Shown in pieces: positions 54,856 to 63,381 of a DNA stretch of 64,000 nt. The stretch comes from Lentilactobacillus diolivorans DSM 14421 (GTDB lineage Bacteria; Bacillota; Bacilli; Lactobacillales; Lactobacillaceae). The position numbers and the translations under genes were made by a program. Where the stretch lies: positions 27,407-91,406 of the forward strand of contig NZ_AZEY01000023.1 in NCBI RefSeq assembly GCF_001434255.1. The letters run 5' to 3'. Position 1 is the first letter of the stretch, and each line of letters starts with the position of its first letter. The notes under the pieces were generated by a model. It was not told the origin of the DNA, did not search any database, and was given only the letters and a program-made list of their open reading frames with translations.

Positions 54856-55749
54856 TCACGAGCAATACAACGTCAAACACATCTCTTGATCATAGTTTCC
54901 AAATCCTTTACCAAAAATTGTACAGCCACCTTGATTTTTCGCATCCTGAGCGACACCAATTCTCAATTTCATCCGACTAGGTAGTGGGGTGAGATCGTCA
55001 ATCGTGGTGCCGCTAATTTTTTGCCCAGAAATCCAAGTTCCTTCGTGCGAGACAATTAGCGTGACTTGGGTACCATACTGATTGAATTTTGCTGGTGTCC
55101 ATAATGGTGTGAACTTACCACGGATGTCCGCAAAGTCGCCGGGACTGGTCCAAGTGCCCAGCTCTTTACCATCCAACGTAAATGTGATATCTGAGGGCCA
55201 ATCTTCATTTGACATTGGAATTTCGCTACCCATTTCCGCTGATAATGTCAGCATTTGCACCTGTTCACCGGGTTCGAGAAAGTTACCAACTTCGTATTCA
55301 ACATAACCTTTGGCAAACCAGATAATTCTGGCGTTTCGGCGTTCTGGGGCCATCCAGTATTTGGGCTCGTCGACTTTACCAATGAAGCCGTTTAAGTCAG
55401 CTAACCCACAGGTTGGTTCAATCTGGAAATCGGTATGTAGGCCAACGGGGATGTCTACCTTATGCGAACTTAACGAAGATGCCTGGACTTGGCTTGGAAA
55501 CTGGATCTTAATATCATCGACCGTTAAATGCGAAATCTTACTTTTTCCTTCTTTAGTGAATTTAAGCAGACCCGCGGCCTTTAGTTGATTGACGTGTCGG
55601 AGAGTGATCGTCTGGCTGATTCCCAACTTTGCCGATAATTCTTTAATACTGTATGGTCTGGCTGCCAACAGACGAATGATTTTTAATCTTGCTGGACTCG
55701 AAAGGGCTTTATAAACGGGTAAGGAATGATCATTCATATCTAATAACAT
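54856..55749 (-). CDS. ArsR-type transcriptional regulator of the second arabinose module
   Basis: 297 residues from ATG 55749 (MLLDMNDHSLPVYKAL), chosen because AGGTGA lies just upstream; the in-frame ATG at 55815 has no such site. Residues about 8-75 form an ArsR winged helix (LSSPARLKIIRLLAARPYSI; ELSAKLGISQTITLRHVNQL). The remaining about 220 residues are a beta-rich domain (EVGNFLEPGEQVQMLTLSAE, WPSDITFTLDGKELGTW) instead of the short metal-binding end of ArsR proteins. This layout is seen in regulators beside GH51 genes. It is divergent from the GH51/GPH operon and probably binds the CTAATTAG boxes in between; effector (arabinose or oligosaccharide) is inferred. Confidence 0.8.
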   Translation of the reverse strand: MLLDMNDHSLPVYKALSSPARLKIIRLLAARPYSIKELSAKLGISQTITLRHVNQLKAAGLLKFTKEGKSKISHLTVDDIKIQFPSQVQASSLSSHKVDIPVGLHTDFQIEPTCGLADLNGFIGKVDEPKYWMAPERRNARIIWFAKGYVEYEVGNFLEPGEQVQMLTLSAEMGSEIPMSNEDWPSDITFTLDGKELGTWTSPGDFADIRGKFTPLWTPAKFNQYGTQVTLIVSHEGTWISGQKISGTTIDDLTPLPSRMKLRIGVAQDAKNQGGCTIFGKGFGNYDQEMCLTLYCS

Positions 55750-55816
55750 AGAAATATCACCTAACCTTTTAGTTGTTTTAGTAACATCATATAACTTAAA
55801 GGTGTAAATATGCAAC

Positions 55817-55896
55817 CTAATTAGTTTTTATCTCTCTTTAAAACAAACTGTTTAGTTTTCTAAAAGCCGATATTTCTAAAATAATACACTAATTAG
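55817..55896. promoter_or_regulatory. Two CTAATTAG operator boxes
   Basis: Palindrome CTAATTAG occurs at 55817-55824 and again, within the 10-bp palindrome ACTAATTAGT, at 55888-55897, in the intergenic region of the divergent regulator and GH51 genes. Likely regulator binding sites. Confidence 0.55.
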
Positions 55897-55899
55897 TAT

Positions 55900-55913
55900 T
55901 GAAAGCGTTATCA
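55900..55913 (+). promoter_or_regulatory. Consensus cre site
   Basis: TGAAAGCGTTATCA fits TGWAANCGNTNWCA at every position. It lies 77 bases upstream of the GH51 start, so CcpA repression of this module by preferred sugars is expected. Confidence 0.8.
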
Positions 55914-55989
55914 GCACCCCATATAATAAAAATGTGCACAGGATATAAGACCTTATAAAATATAATTTATCTAAGGAGACTGATTAGTG

Positions 55990-57534
55990 ATGAAATCAAC
56001 TTACAGTTACGATACGCTTTTTCCGATTGGCAATATTGATCCAAAAGTTTGGAGCTCGTTTACTGAACATTTAGGCCGTTCAATTTACGGTGGCATTTAT
56101 GATCCGGACAAGCCGTTTTCGGATAAAAATGGCTTTCGCAACGATGTTAAAACAGCCGTTAAAGATTTAAACCTTGGGGTCATCCGCTATCCTGGCGGCA
56201 ACTTTGTTTCCAATTATGACTGGAAAGATGGTATTGGCCCTAAGAAGGATCGCAAGAAGCGGATGGACTTCGCTTGGTCGACCGTTGAACCCAATCAATT
56301 TGGTATCGATGACTTCTGCGCCTGGGCAAAGGAAGTTGGTGTTGAGCCAATGATCGCGGTTAACTTGGGTACCGGTTCGATTAAGAGTGCCGCCGAACTA
56401 GTTGAATACTGTAATCATGATTCTGGAACTTACTGGAGTGATCTGCGAATTAAAAATGGCCATCGAGAACCATACAACATTAAGTATTGGTGTTTAGGTA
56501 ACGAAATGGAAGGCGATTGGCAAGCCGGGCATATGAGCGCTGCCCAATATGCTGACAAAGCCCGTGAAGCCGCCAAAATGATGAAGTGGGTCGATTCCGA
56601 TATTAAACTGGTGGCCTGTGGGAGTAGTTATGAAATGTTACCAACCTATCTCAAATGGGATGAGACCATTATGAAGCAGCTATACCCATACGTTGATTAC
56701 ATCTCAACTCATAATTACAATATGAATTCCGGCCAAGGCGCTCAAAATTTCTTGGCTTCTTGGAAACAGCTGGATGACCACATTCAAAATACGAAGAACG
56801 TGTTGAACTATTCGAAGTCACTGCAACCGAAGTTCAAGGATAAAGATATTAAGATTTGTCTTGATGAGTGGAATGTTTGGAACATGCAGGATATCAAGAT
56901 GGATAGCTTGGATGATTTGAATGGGATGACCACCTTTGAATTAACTGATGCTAAGAAATGGGAAGAGCATCCAGCAATTTTACAGGAAAAGTACTCCTTA
57001 CTTGATGCCTTGGTTGTGGGTGGCTTAGGAATTACGATTTTGAATAATGTGGATGCGGTTGAAATTGCTTGTTTAGCGCAGTTACTTAACGTTATTTCGC
57101 CCATTACAACGGATGAAGATGGTCATTTACTCAAGCAAACCATTTATTATCCATTCCAGTTATTAACGGAATACGGGCGTGGTGAAGTTTTGAAGCCACA
57201 CATTGAAAGTGACACGCAATCAACCGACTATGGTGACATTCCGGTAGTTGAAACCGCTACGGTGTATGACAAAGCCAACCAACAGTTACATGTATTTGCC
57301 TTAAATTCAGATACTAAGCAGTCATCTACGCTAGCCCTTCATTTGACCGGATTTAAATCAATCAACTTAACTGAACACATTACCTTTACCGGTGACGATT
57401 TGAAAGCAATTAATACGTTTGAAAATCCTAATAATGTCATACCAACTAAACTATCAACGGAAAATGAAAGCCTTGATAACCTAACCTTACCAAAAGCTTC
57501 CTGGAACGTTTTGACATTTGATGTTGCTGAATAA
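55990..57534 (+). CDS. abfA: Alpha-L-arabinofuranosidase, family GH51 (second copy)
   Basis: 514 residues from ATG 55990, ten bases after AAGGAGA; a GTG directly before it (55987) is nearly as good. Same fold and catalytic residues as the 9869 enzyme: RYPGGNFVSNYDWKDGIGP (66-84), acid/base Glu172 in WCLGNEMEG, nucleophile Glu293 in ICLDEWNVW. Cytoplasmic, no signal peptide. About half of the residues differ from the first copy, so substrate preference (chain length, arabinan versus arabinoxylan) may differ. First gene of a two-gene operon with a GPH symporter, under a local regulator and a cre site. Confidence 0.95.
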   Translation: MKSTYSYDTLFPIGNIDPKVWSSFTEHLGRSIYGGIYDPDKPFSDKNGFRNDVKTAVKDLNLGVIRYPGGNFVSNYDWKDGIGPKKDRKKRMDFAWSTVEPNQFGIDDFCAWAKEVGVEPMIAVNLGTGSIKSAAELVEYCNHDSGTYWSDLRIKNGHREPYNIKYWCLGNEMEGDWQAGHMSAAQYADKAREAAKMMKWVDSDIKLVACGSSYEMLPTYLKWDETIMKQLYPYVDYISTHNYNMNSGQGAQNFLASWKQLDDHIQNTKNVLNYSKSLQPKFKDKDIKICLDEWNVWNMQDIKMDSLDDLNGMTTFELTDAKKWEEHPAILQEKYSLLDALVVGGLGITILNNVDAVEIACLAQLLNVISPITTDEDGHLLKQTIYYPFQLLTEYGRGEVLKPHIESDTQSTDYGDIPVVETATVYDKANQQLHVFALNSDTKQSSTLALHLTGFKSINLTEHITFTGDDLKAINTFENPNNVIPTKLSTENESLDNLTLPKASWNVLTFDVAE

Positions 57535-57562
57535 GCCGGTCACTAGAAAGGTGATGTAATGA

Positions 57563-58930
57563 ATGGACGCTACACATCAAAAAGCAGTTTCATTTAAAGA
57601 AAATCTTGGCTTTAAAGATTATGTTGGCTTTGGATTTGGCGATATGGCGATTAATTTCACCTTTGCTTCGTTAGGCATGTTCGTTGTCTTTTTCTACACT
57701 GATGTGATTGGAATTTCGGCAGGAATTATTGGAACTTTAATGTTATTTTCCCGTTCGTTTGACGGGATTATCGATGTAGTTGTCGGCGGTTTAGTCGATA
57801 AAACGCATAGCCGTTGGGGCAAAACCCGACCCTGGTTACTATTTGGGGCCTTACCCTTTGCGATTCTGACAATTTCAATTTTTGCTGTGCCAGCCGGCTG
57901 GTCGGAAGTTGCCAAAATCGTTTATATCTTCCTATCCTATAATTTGTTGATGATTGCCTTCTCGTCAATTGCAATTCCTTATGGGACGTTGAATTCATTG
58001 GTGACGCGGGATCAACATCAGCGTGAGAAATTTAACCTGTTTCGGATGTTCATGGCCCAAGTGGGAGTTCTAATTGTGACTAACGCGACGATGCCAATGG
58101 TTGATTTCTTTGGTAACAAGCAGTTAAGTTGGGTAATCACTTACACGATTCTATCAGCAATTTCAGTGCTATTGTTTATGGTCGTTTTTAAATCACAAAA
58201 GGAACGGGTTCAAGTTGTTGCAGCTAAGAAGATTCCACTCAAAGTGAGTCTCAATGCGATTTTCAAGAATAAGTATTGGTGGATCGCAACAGTTTTCTTC
58301 ATTATATATAGTATTGGCTATGCTTTAAATCAGGGGAGTACGATTTATTATGCAAAGTATGTACTGCATAACGATTCCTTGGTTGGTGTGTTAACGATTG
58401 GTTACTTGGCACCAGTCCTAATCGGCTTTATCTTCGTTTCCCATCTGTTTGTTAGATATGGGAAGACTAAAGTGATGCTTTGGGGATCCATCTTAAGTAT
58501 CTTTGGTTATCTGTTCACATTGATCTCACCTGATAATTTTGCGGTTGTTATGACTTCCCAAATTATTAAAGGGGTTGGCCAAGTCCCAATCCTCGGTGGG
58601 GTTTGGGCAATGTTCCCAGATACGATTGAATATGGTGAGTGGAAGACTCACGTTCGAGTTGAAGGCTTGCTGTACAGTGGTGGCAGCCTTGGTCAAAAGG
58701 TTGGTGTTGGTCTTGGAACTGCTTTAACCGGCTGGGTTCTAGCCTGGGGTCGTTATAATGGCGCTTTATCAGCCCAACCATCCAGTGCCATGAACTCGAT
58801 CTACCAACTCTTTATCTATATTCCAATTGTCATTTACATTTTACAAATTGTGTTATTGCTCATGTACAATCTTGATAAAAAATATCCGGCAATCATGCGG
58901 GACCTTGCCGCTCGCAAAGATAATGACTAA
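57563..58930 (+). CDS. GPH-family sugar:cation symporter (second copy)
   Basis: 455 residues, about 12 spans, AAAGGTGATG upstream of the ATG, 28 bases after the GH51 gene. GPH hallmarks: GFGDMAINFTFASLGMFVVFFYTDVIG, the VVGGLVDKTHSRWGKTRPWL loop and FPDTIEYGEWKTHVRVEG. Homologous to the 11458 transporter but in its own module; presumably imports a different arabinoside. A stem-loop terminator follows. Confidence 0.92.
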   Translation: MDATHQKAVSFKENLGFKDYVGFGFGDMAINFTFASLGMFVVFFYTDVIGISAGIIGTLMLFSRSFDGIIDVVVGGLVDKTHSRWGKTRPWLLFGALPFAILTISIFAVPAGWSEVAKIVYIFLSYNLLMIAFSSIAIPYGTLNSLVTRDQHQREKFNLFRMFMAQVGVLIVTNATMPMVDFFGNKQLSWVITYTILSAISVLLFMVVFKSQKERVQVVAAKKIPLKVSLNAIFKNKYWWIATVFFIIYSIGYALNQGSTIYYAKYVLHNDSLVGVLTIGYLAPVLIGFIFVSHLFVRYGKTKVMLWGSILSIFGYLFTLISPDNFAVVMTSQIIKGVGQVPILGGVWAMFPDTIEYGEWKTHVRVEGLLYSGGSLGQKVGVGLGTALTGWVLAWGRYNGALSAQPSSAMNSIYQLFIYIPIVIYILQIVLLLMYNLDKKYPAIMRDLAARKDND

Positions 58931-58977
58931 TTATTTTTGCACCCCAATGTGAGTGGCAGGAAAACGGGTACACGATT

Positions 58978-59030
58978 AAGATCCCATGGAATTAACAGTT
59001 AGTTCTAGTTAATTTCATGGGATCTTTTAG
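58978..59030 (+). terminator. Terminator of the second arabinose operon
   Basis: Arms AAGATCCCATGGAATTAAC and GTTAATTTCATGGGATCTT (one mismatch) followed by tt; about 48 bases after the symporter stop. Confidence 0.8.
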
Positions 59031-59206
59031 GCTTAAAAACCAATGTTAATGGTGTCAGTCAGGCATAAAAATAGTAATTGCGCTCTTAGTATTTCATAAT
59101 GAAAATTAGTTGACCAGGTTGAAGTTTAAGCATGTGAACGCTACGATTGTTAATAGAAGGTTAACTATTTAGCGAGTTCTTATCAATTAGAATTGGAGGG
59201 GTTTAG

Positions 59207-61021
59207 TTGAGAATCAACCACTTATTCATTCTTAAAAGGTGTGCAAAAGGTTGGCGTGTTGGTTTACTAACGGCAGTCGTGGGGGTAACGATTACGATGG
59301 GTGCTGGATTAACCGCATTCGCTGATTCAAATTCAACCGTTGTGGGATCCTCAATCAAACAGGATCAGACCATAAGTCCCAGTTCCAAGGTTGATGGAGA
59401 TCTAGGCTATCAATGGGGAAATTGTTCTTTGAACCTAAACAATGGGTTGCTAACCATTAAGGCAGGTCAATTAACCGGCACGCAACCGGATGGCCTTAAA
59501 ACGCTATTTTCCGAGGGGAAGATTACAGCAATTCACGTTGAAAAGGGTGTTAAATTGCCTGAAGACTCAACGAACCTTTTTGCGGGGATGACCAGTGTAA
59601 CAGCGATCACCTTTGAGAAGGGAATTGATACATCAAATGTGACTAATATGACCGCGATGTTTATGAATGATACGGCACTAACTTCATTGAATCTGTCCAG
59701 CTTTAACACCAAAAATGTGACTGATATGACTTCGATGTTTATGGGAGATGCCGCATTGAAGTCGTTAAATGTATCCAGCTTTGATACCGAAAATGTTGTT
59801 TCGATGAAGGGAATGTTTGCCGGTGCGACTCAATTAGAATCACTTGATTTATCAAGCTTTGACACTCGAAATGCAGTTAAAAATATTGATAATAATGAAT
59901 CTGGAACTACTTATATGCTGGGAATGGCGGGAGGAGAAATCGACTTTCTTCTTAAGAATCTTTGGAAAATAACGTTAGGGCCTGATACAGTAATTACTGA
60001 CCCATCTGAAAATGAAAATTTGAAGGTCGCTGGATTGCCGGATGCTCCGGGTACCGCCGCAAATCCGGTGTCATTTACCGATTCGAACTTTCCCGGTGCT
60101 ATCTTTCAAAATAATGGTTCAAATTGGGTTGAGACTGGAACAAGTGTCGATGGTCATAATCCAACTGGAACTGTTTTAAAAAGTCGTCAGGCATTAAAAG
60201 ATTATTTAGCTAAGCCTCGTAGTAAAACCGAAACCTTGGTTTGGCAACAAGTTCCCGCTCCCAAGCAAACCATTACGTTGGCATACATTGATCAATCTGG
60301 TAATCAAATTGCCAACCCGCAAATATTTAGTGGCTATCCGGGAACAAGCTATAACGTTTCCAACTATCAACTAGTAATTAACGGGTATGCGTTTAATCGA
60401 GTGGTCGGGTCTTTAACTGGGACATATTCTAAAGTACCGATGACGATTACTTTTGAATATGTGAATAATCAAATCGGATCAACAATCCCTGCCACACCAT
60501 TAACACCAGCAATGCCGGTTCCCGATACTTCAACGCCAACTCCCACAACGCCAGGTCAACCAGTTGAGGTCAAATACGCCTTTCCATTTAAAGTTTATGC
60601 TAAAACGACGGTTTATAAGTATCGAACGGTCAACTTTAAAAAGTCTCAGCGAATTCGAAAATACGTCAAACAACCGCGTTACAAAGTATCGGTCTTTACA
60701 GTTAACAAAGCAATCAAAAATGCGCAAGGCCGTTGGCGTTACAAAGTTGCCGGTGGCTATATTACGACTAATGAGAAAAATATCGGCTTACTGTATTGGC
60801 AGTCAGGTAAGTATCGTAAGTTGACAGTCATTAACCCTAAAGGTGTTTATGAATCTCAAAGTCGACTACTTGCCAAACATAATCGAGTTCAACACTTGAA
60901 ACGAGGAACATCAGTCCGCGTTAAAGCAGTTGTTCATGATGGCATGGCAACTCGGTATGTGTTGAATAATGGACATTATATTACTGGTAATAAGAAGTTT
61001 GTTTCGTTGAAGACCTCGTAA
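59207..61021 (+). CDS. BspA-like (DUF285) surface protein with MucBP and DUF5776-like end
   Basis: 604 residues from TTG after TTGGAGGGG. Signal peptide about 1-38 (VGLLTAVVGVTITMGAGLTAFA-DSN). BspA/DUF285 repeats lie about 131-225 (FDTENVVSMKGMFAG, FNTKNVTDMTSMF). MucBP domain about 351-420 (TLAYIDQSGNQIANPQIFSG). Pro/Thr linker about 420-455, then a diverged DUF5776-like region (about 456-604; KVYAKTTVYKYRTVNFKKSQ, ATRYVLNNGHYITGNKKFV). Shorter than its paralogue at 38873 (fewer BspA repeats, one C-terminal module pair that is less alike). No LPxTG. Likely adhesin; ligand unknown. Confidence 0.85.
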   Translation: MRINHLFILKRCAKGWRVGLLTAVVGVTITMGAGLTAFADSNSTVVGSSIKQDQTISPSSKVDGDLGYQWGNCSLNLNNGLLTIKAGQLTGTQPDGLKTLFSEGKITAIHVEKGVKLPEDSTNLFAGMTSVTAITFEKGIDTSNVTNMTAMFMNDTALTSLNLSSFNTKNVTDMTSMFMGDAALKSLNVSSFDTENVVSMKGMFAGATQLESLDLSSFDTRNAVKNIDNNESGTTYMLGMAGGEIDFLLKNLWKITLGPDTVITDPSENENLKVAGLPDAPGTAANPVSFTDSNFPGAIFQNNGSNWVETGTSVDGHNPTGTVLKSRQALKDYLAKPRSKTETLVWQQVPAPKQTITLAYIDQSGNQIANPQIFSGYPGTSYNVSNYQLVINGYAFNRVVGSLTGTYSKVPMTITFEYVNNQIGSTIPATPLTPAMPVPDTSTPTPTTPGQPVEVKYAFPFKVYAKTTVYKYRTVNFKKSQRIRKYVKQPRYKVSVFTVNKAIKNAQGRWRYKVAGGYITTNEKNIGLLYWQSGKYRKLTVINPKGVYESQSRLLAKHNRVQHLKRGTSVRVKAVVHDGMATRYVLNNGHYITGNKKFVSLKTS

Positions 61022-61070
61022 GCTGATTTAACTTTGACGATCATTTAGCGAGCTTATATTTATCGTATAC

Positions 61071-61112
61071 AAAGGCTGAATTTACTTGCTTTATTGTGAT
61101 TCAGTCTTTTTT
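61071..61112 (+). terminator. Terminator of the 59207 gene
   Basis: Arms aaaggctgaat and attcagtcttt (one G-T pair) followed by ttt, 50 bases after the stop. Confidence 0.75.
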
Positions 61113-61874
61113 GAGCGGTGAAAGACTTGAGTAAGAAATCTATGAGCGATAAAAAATCGTAAAGATTATCATATTATACTGAAGCGTGGGGATGGGTATT
61201 CTTCAATAGATAAATTATTAACGATCTTGAAACTGTTTGAGTAATAGACGATAAATGGAAAAAATATAAATTCAAAATTTCCTGTTCATTTTTTAGACTA
61301 TAATTGAATTATGTTTAAATTGTTATCGGAGGAGGGGTTAACTTGACGAGGACTGAGAAGCTACTTCTTGGAATATTATTGGAAACATTTTTAAGCCTGA
61401 GCTTTTTCGTAGGTTCGGCAGAGACTGCAATGCCCATTGCTTAACATAAAGGTAGTCCATCATTTTTGCACGGAACTTGAAAGAAAAAATGTAGCGAAAT
61501 ACGCAGCATATAAGGATTAGTTGGTATTATCTACGAACATATTTCACAATTGGTGATAGAAGTACTAATGGGCTGTGTGTGGGATATACTCGTCAGAAGA
61601 AATACAAAGATTCAGGATGTGGCTGGTGCTACTTATGATTTGCATTACGAATATTTAGGGAACTGTAATTATGAACTTCTTTTCTCATGTTGGGTTTGAA
61701 TATACTAATATGAAGTAAGCCACAATAAGAAAATAGCGTATATTCCAAGAGGTGACCGGCATCATTTGTTTTATAAAGTGTCTGACCGCGTTGGCCGCTT
61801 TTGATAGGTGTACTTATAATATTTTGTCAGATTAGAAAGTATTTCATTGAAAATAAAACTAGGAAGGGTTAGTT
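61113..61874. other. Gap with the decayed gene
   Basis: Other than the pseudogene, nothing definite. Bases 61760-61874 hold the ribosome site GGAAGGG of the next gene and presumably its promoter. Confidence 0.4.
61344..61760 (+). pseudogene. Decayed small secreted protein gene
   Basis: AGGAGGGG precedes TTG 61344, which opens MTRTEKLLLGIL and then hits a stop at once. Shifting frame by one base continues a signal-peptide-like ETFLSLSFFVGSAETAMPIA, followed by fragments such as HKGSPSFLHGT with further stops. So a short secreted protein gene has been lost by several frameshifts. The right border is approximate. Confidence 0.6.
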
Positions 61875-62855
61875 ATGAAAATAGTTAGATGGATAATGAT
61901 TGAAATGATGGTATTGATGGTAGGGATCTCAATAGCCACAATAAAAGAAGAGATTCATCCTCAATCAGTTTATGCTTCAATAAAGAAATTAGGTGGCCAC
62001 CGGATTGATAAACCGCGTCTACGATTTAAATATTCGACTATCAACGAAAATACACGGTTTGATCCATATAAAGGCATGATCTATTACTATACAAAGCCTG
62101 ACAAAGTTAAATTTTCTGTGAAAGATTACGTTAACACTGAAAAGCCGGGTAGGTATGTTGTTGTTTACCACGTTAAGGATAAAGCAGGGTATAATTTTAC
62201 CATTACACATTACATAAGGGTTAGGAAGATTTTTGTTAGGAATATTTATAATCCTAATGCGATCACTTCATCGAGCAACTCGATTTATCATACTTCCCCA
62301 ATCGGGACAAGTTTTAAGCTTGTTCCTGAATTTAATGTGAAGAATGTTAGTTACAAAGGAATTAAGTGGTCGTCCTCTGATTCAAATGTAGCTTCAGTAT
62401 CTTCTGATGGGAAGGTGGTACCTAAAAGAGATGGTGTTACCCTTATAATTGTCACGTTTAATAGGCAGTCATTTAGTACTCCTGTGTTGGTCAGTGAGGG
62501 AGAACTTAGCAAATTATCGAATTCTGATAATGTATGGAGTCGTGTTAACTATGATAAAGATTTGATCATTAAATATTATGAAACGGGAACATTAAAACAA
62601 TTACTTAACCAGATATGGATTACCAATGGATCTAAATTTGCCTATGCTAAAAACATATTTGCAAATTATGCACAACAGAATAAAACGGGATTGGATTATA
62701 ACAATGGTGAACATTTAATTGATGCTAAATACAATGACTCCAATTTAGATGGGATAAGTAAATCATTTTTCAAAAGTGGGGATCAGATTGTCTTGCAAAC
62801 CCAAGATGAGTTGGGAAAGGGTCATACTTATATTGGCAGTTACAGAACAAATTGA
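61875..62855 (+). CDS. Secreted protein with DUF5011-like and Big_2 Ig-like domains
   Basis: 326 residues; ATG after GGAAGGG. Signal peptide about 1-37 (MIEMMVLMVGISIATI core, cleavage near VYA-SIK). Residues about 75-115 resemble a DUF5011/HYR-type fold (NTEKPGRYVVVYHVKDKAG). Residues about 150-205 are a Big_2 Ig-like domain (IKWSSSDSNVASVSSDGKVV). The C-terminal about 120 residues are unassigned. No DUF5776 module and no LPxTG, unlike the other surface proteins here, so it may be freely secreted. Function unknown. Confidence 0.78.
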   Translation: MKIVRWIMIEMMVLMVGISIATIKEEIHPQSVYASIKKLGGHRIDKPRLRFKYSTINENTRFDPYKGMIYYYTKPDKVKFSVKDYVNTEKPGRYVVVYHVKDKAGYNFTITHYIRVRKIFVRNIYNPNAITSSSNSIYHTSPIGTSFKLVPEFNVKNVSYKGIKWSSSDSNVASVSSDGKVVPKRDGVTLIIVTFNRQSFSTPVLVSEGELSKLSNSDNVWSRVNYDKDLIIKYYETGTLKQLLNQIWITNGSKFAYAKNIFANYAQQNKTGLDYNNGEHLIDAKYNDSNLDGISKSFFKSGDQIVLQTQDELGKGHTYIGSYRTN

Positions 62856-62943
62856 TTAACACTAATTTTGCCTGATGTTGTTTAAGTGAATAAAGGCCTG
62901 TATAAATCTGTAAGGATAAATTACAACTTATTAATTTAATTAA

Positions 62944-62989
62944 GTCAAAAAATGGAAGCTCATTGATTATTGGACTTCCATTTTTTGAC
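62944..62989. terminator. Terminator after the 61875 gene
   Basis: Perfect 15-bp arms GTCAAAAAATGGAAG/CTTCCATTTTTTGAC, about 90 bases after the stop; symmetrical, so possibly bidirectional. Confidence 0.8.
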
Positions 62990-63067
62990 TGTGGTAAACA
63001 GGAACCGGATTCTTCACAGCTGAATAATGACATTGCAATCTTCCTTTCACCCACTTTCATAAATGGA

Positions 63068-63215
63068 TTGACAAAATATTAACAAACAACAATAATAATA
63101 TTGTACTAATATTTTGATATCTTAGGAGGTTATGAGAAAAGGCGTTAAAACTGTCTTTGACACGTATCAACTGGTCCGTTGAATTTGTTTAGCTGGTCAA
63201 TCTTTTTTGTATTAA
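63068..63215 (+). promoter_or_regulatory. Promoter and possible short leader RNA
   Basis: TTGACA at about 63068 is followed about 17 bases later by an AT-rich -10 region. Downstream, TAGGAGG with a too-close ATG (16-codon frame MRKGVKTVFDTYQLVR) and then tcttttttg suggest a short RNA or leader before the 63382 gene. The hairpin is not convincing. Confidence 0.3.
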
Positions 63216-63381
63216 TAAGTTATGGGAATACTTTCCGGTTGCATAGAGCGCTACTTTAATGGTTGGTTCTTGTGAGAAATACATATTAGAACATATTTAG
63301 GCGTAAATCATGGTTGATATTGGAAAGTTGTTTTTTACAAAGTGGGAATTTATTTAAGAAAATGACATTGGAGGGGTATTC

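Noticed and set aside
15712-61021. LPxTG sortase anchors on the surface proteins
   Set aside because: All C-termini were read; they end with basic DUF5776 sequence and have no LPxTG, hydrophobic span or charged tail.
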